Below are positions 4,293-7,662 of a stretch of 7,662 nucleotides of DNA, piece after piece. Numbering within the stretch: position 1 is the stretch's first letter; the number at the start of each line of letters is the position of its first letter. The notes below the pieces were generated by a model. That model saw only the letters and a program-made list of their open reading frames with translations, searched no databases and was not told the origin of the DNA. Source of the DNA: Myxococcales bacterium (GTDB lineage Bacteria > Myxococcota > Bradymonadia > REDH01); the NCBI GenBank assembly GCA_018970625.1, contig JAGWVZ010000164.1:1-7662 (forward strand). The letters are read 5' to 3'. The translations under genes and the position numbers were made by a program.

Positions 4293-6488
4293 ATGAGCAT
4301 CGGGCATTGCAAATCACGTTGGCACGCGCGCCCGTATCGCCACGCAGAACGTGACGTGTGCAGGTCGAGTTCAGCGTTCGGTGCGGCGCGGCAGGCCGCC
4401 CTGCACATCTGTCTGATTTTATGGGTTTTTGTAGTGCTTGTGGGGTGTGGCGGGGCACAGCGGGCTCCCGGAACGACCAGCCTTCGGGTGCAATCGGTGA
4501 CGTTTGAAGGGGTCGAGGCGTTTAACCCGATCGACATCGCCGAGGTGCTGGAGACACGGTCCTCGCTGCAGCCCAACCTGCGGCGACCCCGCCTGAACCC
4601 CTACGTAGTAGCGACGGACATTCAGCGTATCGAGACGTACTATCGCTCGCGCGGCTTTTTGCAGGCGCGCGTGGTCAACTATTCCTTCGGGGAGGACGAG
4701 TCGAACAACACCGCCCGGGTTCATTTTGTGGTCGAGGAGGGTGAACCCAGCACGGTTCGGGTGTTCGAGTATGTGTCTCCGCGTCTGGGACAGATGGACC
4801 TCGGGACGCTGACCGAAGACATTACGCTGGGTCGAGGAACCCGCTTTGACGACAATGCGCTGCAGGCGGCGCGCGACCTGATACGTCGCCGACTAACCGA
4901 GGCCAGCTACGCCTACGCTCGTGTGGACGCGCGCGTCTATGCAGACCGGGCGACCAACTCGGTCGAGGTGTTCGTGTTTATCGAATCGGGCGTCTCGTGC
5001 GTGTTTGGCGATGTCACGGTGATGGGAAACCGACAGATTCCGTCGGACAGGATCATTCAGCGCCTGCGCTTTGAAGAGGGCGACTTCTACCGCGAGTCGC
5101 GCCTGCGCCTGTCGCAGCTGAATCTGTACGAGATGGGCGCTTTTAATTTTGTGAGCATTGATCCGGTGCTCTCGGACGCCCGCGCGCAGCTCTGGCGGCG
5201 TTGGGGTTCGCCCGGGAATGAGGCGCAGGCGTCCCGTGCGGCACATTTTGATGCGATGGAAGCCCACGATCGCGCGATGGCCGACCGAGGCCTTGACCTT
5301 CTTGCGGTGTCCTCGGACTGGCCGGGAGACCGTTCTGCGGACCATCGTCTGGCGGGCCTGCTGGATAACCTCGATGCCATTCAGGAGGTCGACAACGCGG
5401 TGCCGATCACGGTGACCGTCAGTGAAAACCCGGGCGCGACATACCGGGTGGGCGGAGGTCTGGGCATTATGGCGGGTCGCAGCGAGACCTACGCCCGCGG
5501 CCGCGCGACGTATCGAAACGCGCTGGCTCCCCTGAACCAGATCGATCTCGACGGGCGTCTGGGCTACGCGTGGTTGCCGAGCGTGTTTTCCAGTGAACAG
5601 ACCATCGATGGCATTATCGGCAAGGCGCAGGTGGGATTCAGTCGGCCTGGTCTGTTCAACTTTGCGGATCTGCAGACCCGGGTGTCGTACGAGCGAAATC
5701 TGCAGGACGATTATGCGTTTCGGCGGCCTTCGCTCACGGTCGGTTTCTCGCGTCGCCTCTCGCAGTATCTGACTGCGCAGGCCGGGTTTTCGGTCGACAT
5801 CATGTTGACGAATGACGACCTGCTGCCGACCGCGGGGTCATGTCAGGCGGTGCCAGATACCTTTCGGTTGTCGCGTTTTGACACGAGCGTTTCGTACGAT
5901 CGGCGCGACAACCCGCTCGCAGCGCGCAGCGGCTGGTTCTCGGAGCTTGGCGTGCAGGTGGGCATTCGGAGTCCGCTGGGCGATTTTTCGTACCTGCGCG
6001 TGCTGCCCGATGTGCGCATCTACCAGCCGATTGGTCGACGTCTGACCGCGGCCGTGCGCGTCAGCGGCGGCGCCATCATCGACTTTGGCGACAACGTGCC
6101 TCGCTCGCAGTGTCTTTATCTCGGTGGTGGCGACACCATTCGCGGCTTTCCACAGCGCCGGCTCTCGCCCTATGACGGTAGCTCGGCGGTAGGTGGTCTG
6201 ACGATGTACATGTTCAATATCGAACCGCGCATGGAGCTCGCCCGCGACTGGCTCTTCGGGGTGATATTTCTGGATGGCGGCTCGGTGTCATCGGGTGAGA
6301 TGGCGTTCAACTTTCGTCCCGGCGAAGCGGAAGGCCTGCAGCTGGCAGCCGGTGCCGGGGTGCGCGTGGTGACCCCGGTGGGACCGTTCCGACTGGATGT
6401 GGGCTATCGTTTGACCAGCGCCCCGCAATACGACCAGTATCTGAACTCGCGGCTCGCGTTCTTTCTTTCGATCGGGGAGGCGTTCTGA
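4293..6488 (+). CDS. tamA: TamA-like Omp85 family outer-membrane assembly protein with lipoprotein signal
   Basis: This 731-residue protein belongs to the Omp85 family (BamA/TamA), which inserts beta-barrel and autotransporter proteins into the outer membrane. Residues 1-51 form a long basic n-region and a hydrophobic stretch (LILWVFVVLVG) ending in the lipobox LVGC, with Cys52 the predicted lipidated residue and Gly at +2. Three POTRA domains follow: about 64-153, 155-233 and 235-379. The third is split by an insertion at about 293-368. The barrel spans about 383-731 and includes the GGGDTIRGF motif (611-619; IRGF corresponds to the conserved VRGF/Y of loop 6) and a C-terminal Phe731, the usual outer-membrane-protein signature. 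Three POTRAs plus the adjacent tamB point to TamA rather than BamA (normally five). The start is ATG 4293; GTG 4356 would also keep the signal sequence. The stop overlaps the tamB start. Lipidation is inferred. Confidence 0.87.
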   Translation: MSIGHCKSRWHARPYRHAERDVCRSSSAFGAARQAALHICLILWVFVVLVGCGGAQRAPGTTSLRVQSVTFEGVEAFNPIDIAEVLETRSSLQPNLRRPRLNPYVVATDIQRIETYYRSRGFLQARVVNYSFGEDESNNTARVHFVVEEGEPSTVRVFEYVSPRLGQMDLGTLTEDITLGRGTRFDDNALQAARDLIRRRLTEASYAYARVDARVYADRATNSVEVFVFIESGVSCVFGDVTVMGNRQIPSDRIIQRLRFEEGDFYRESRLRLSQLNLYEMGAFNFVSIDPVLSDARAQLWRRWGSPGNEAQASRAAHFDAMEAHDRAMADRGLDLLAVSSDWPGDRSADHRLAGLLDNLDAIQEVDNAVPITVTVSENPGATYRVGGGLGIMAGRSETYARGRATYRNALAPLNQIDLDGRLGYAWLPSVFSSEQTIDGIIGKAQVGFSRPGLFNFADLQTRVSYERNLQDDYAFRRPSLTVGFSRRLSQYLTAQAGFSVDIMLTNDDLLPTAGSCQAVPDTFRLSRFDTSVSYDRRDNPLAARSGWFSELGVQVGIRSPLGDFSYLRVLPDVRIYQPIGRRLTAAVRVSGGAIIDFGDNVPRSQCLYLGGGDTIRGFPQRRLSPYDGSSAVGGLTMYMFNIEPRMELARDWLFGVIFLDGGSVSSGEMAFNFRPGEAEGLQLAAGAGVRVVTPVGPFRLDVGYRLTSAPQYDQYLNSRLAFFLSIGEAF
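6474..6480 (+). promoter_or_regulatory. Strong Shine-Dalgarno of tamB inside the end of tamA
   Basis: GGGGAGG lies 7 nt before ATG 6488 and within the last codons of tamA (IGEAF). With the TGATG stop/start overlap at 6486-6490 it decides the tamB start and implies coupled translation of the two partners. Confidence 0.8.
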
Positions 6489-7662
6489 TGACGACCGAGC
6501 CGGAACAGAATGGGGAGGCAGGGCAGCCAACCGGCGGTGCAGAAGAAGGTGTCTGGAGCGCCGAGGCTCCACAGGGCGGCGGTACGCCCCGTCCAACGCG
6601 TGGGGTTTCGTGGCTGGGGTACGCATGGCGCGGTGTCTATCGGCTGGTGCGTCTTGTCAGCCTGTTGGTGATTTGCCTGCTGGGGCTGGTTGTTGCGCTG
6701 GTCTGGTGGCTCACGCAGACCGACCGGGGCCATGAACAGCTTGTGCGTTATATCGAGGACTACGTATCGGATACGGTTCTGAGCGGTGAGCTTCGGATTG
6801 GCCGGCTGGATGGTCCCGTGTTTGGCGCGCTGTTGCTGACGGACGTCGAGCTGACAGATGGGCTGGGAACAACGGCGATCGCGATCGACTCGATCGCGCT
6901 GCGCTATGATTTGCTGCCTCTTCTCGAGGGCCGGGTTGCGGTGAACCTGCTTGCGGTCTCCGGCGCCGATGTGAAGGCGTTGATTACGCAGGAGGGCGGC
7001 CTGAATCTGGGGCGCCTCGTGCTGCCGCGTGAACGCGAGACCGAGCCGGCGGCCTCCACGATTCAGGTCGATGTCGAGGGGATTTCCCTGAGCAGCTCGT
7101 CGTTTGTGTTGCGCGACCTTCGAAATGACGGGGCCCGCCTGGTGCAGGTCGACGAGCTGGGGTTGCGCGGGGCGTTTCACCTTCACCCCGACTTCCGCAT
7201 GGATATCGACGTGGAGGAGCTGTCGAGTCGTGTGGCGCCTCCGATCGCGCTGGATTCACGTTTTCCCGTCACGCTGCGAGGGATCAGCGCGTCGCTTGCG
7301 GGACCGAGCATCGATGCGTCGCTCGCGACGGTGGAGATTGGGCGCACGGGCATGGAGCAGCTCGCGCTGCATGTGGATCTGGACAGGGAAGGGACGCAGT
7401 GGTTCGAATCGCTCGGGGCTGACCTGCCGGTGGTGCACATTGACCCTGAGGAGGCCAACGCGCTGGTGCCGGGTCTGAATCTGCTGCAGCCAGTGGACGT
7501 CCGCACGTTTGTGGAAGGCACGCCGGCAGATCTTCAGGTTCGTCTCGAGGCCGACGCGAAGGGCAACCCGGTGCGCCTGGCCTTTGCGTTTGACGTCACC
7601 GACCCGGCGGTCCCTGCGTACGAGGGTCGTGTCGAGGTGGTAGGGTTCCACCCGCATCAGGT
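6488..7662 (+). CDS. tamB: TamB-like translocation and assembly module protein (N-terminal part; runs off right edge)
   Basis: The first 391 codons of a protein that continues past the right edge. Residues 1-50 are a Gly/Pro/Glu-rich, probably cytoplasmic segment. A single membrane helix follows at about 54-76 (SLLVICLLGLVVALVWWL core), then a periplasmic region starting ELRIGRLDGPVFGALLLTDVELTD (101-124), the N-terminal pattern typical of TamB/DUF490 and related AsmA-like proteins, and repeated amphipathic beta strands to the edge. Known family members are long (over 1,000 residues) beta-helical-groove proteins anchored in the inner membrane that work with TamA and are also implicated in phospholipid transport to the outer membrane. 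The diagnostic C-terminal DUF490 domain is not visible here. Identity therefore rests on this N-terminus and on the position directly after, and overlapping, tamA. Confidence 0.83.
   Translation, partial: MTTEPEQNGEAGQPTGGAEEGVWSAEAPQGGGTPRPTRGVSWLGYAWRGVYRLVRLVSLLVICLLGLVVALVWWLTQTDRGHEQLVRYIEDYVSDTVLSGELRIGRLDGPVFGALLLTDVELTDGLGTTAIAIDSIALRYDLLPLLEGRVAVNLLAVSGADVKALITQEGGLNLGRLVLPRERETEPAASTIQVDVEGISLSSSSFVLRDLRNDGARLVQVDELGLRGAFHLHPDFRMDIDVEELSSRVAPPIALDSRFPVTLRGISASLAGPSIDASLATVEIGRTGMEQLALHVDLDREGTQWFESLGADLPVVHIDPEEANALVPGLNLLQPVDVRTFVEGTPADLQVRLEADAKGNPVRLAFAFDVTDPAVPAYEGRVEVVGFHPHQ

Noticed and set aside
3486..4307. Minus-strand open frame of 273 codons opposite the hydrolase gene
   Set aside because: Shadow of the plus-strand metallo-beta-lactamase-fold gene; no recognisable domain and composition typical of an antisense frame.

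Overview
The window looks like ordinary chromosome of a GC-rich, Gram-negative (double-membrane) bacterium. It combines a Hanks-type Ser/Thr kinase-like gene, a split biotin-dependent carboxylase, and a TamA/TamB outer-membrane assembly pair. That mix suits Myxococcota, Bradymonadota or another lineage of the former Deltaproteobacteria, but this placement is inferred from gene content and no marker gene here proves it. I see no insertion sequence, phage gene, CRISPR array or other sign of recent transfer.

Layout, left to right. (1) Positions 1-550, minus strand: the N-terminal 183 residues of a protein-kinase-fold protein that runs off the left edge. Several catalytic motifs are altered, so it may be a pseudokinase. 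(2) Positions 551-748: a divergent intergenic region. (3) Positions 749-2245 and 2318-2842, plus strand: a biotin carboxylase (AccC/PccA-type) followed by a separate biotin carboxyl carrier protein with an EAMKM biotinylation motif. Together they load CO2 onto biotin; the carboxyltransferase partner is not in the window. (4) Positions 2915-3071: tRNA-Tyr(GUA) and tRNA-Thr(GGU), 2 nt apart, neither encoding CCA. They are flanked by inverted repeats that could be terminators. (5) Positions 3180-4202: a metallo-beta-lactamase-fold hydrolase with a complete set of metal ligands and a helical/winged C-terminus. (6) Positions 4293-6488 and 6488-end: an Omp85-family TamA-like protein and the start of TamB. 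They overlap in TGATG with a strong Shine-Dalgarno sequence between them, so they are very probably translationally coupled.

The TamA-TamB pair would form an envelope-spanning module: TamB anchored in the inner membrane and reaching across the periplasm, TamA as the outer-membrane barrel with three POTRA domains. The TamA here has two departures from the textbook protein. It carries a lipoprotein-type signal (LVGC, Cys52), like the lipidated TamL variant described in Bacteroidota. It also has roughly 75 extra, mostly helical residues inside POTRA3. These two features and the degenerate kinase are the most notable things in the window. I found no evidence for a wholly new multi-gene system.
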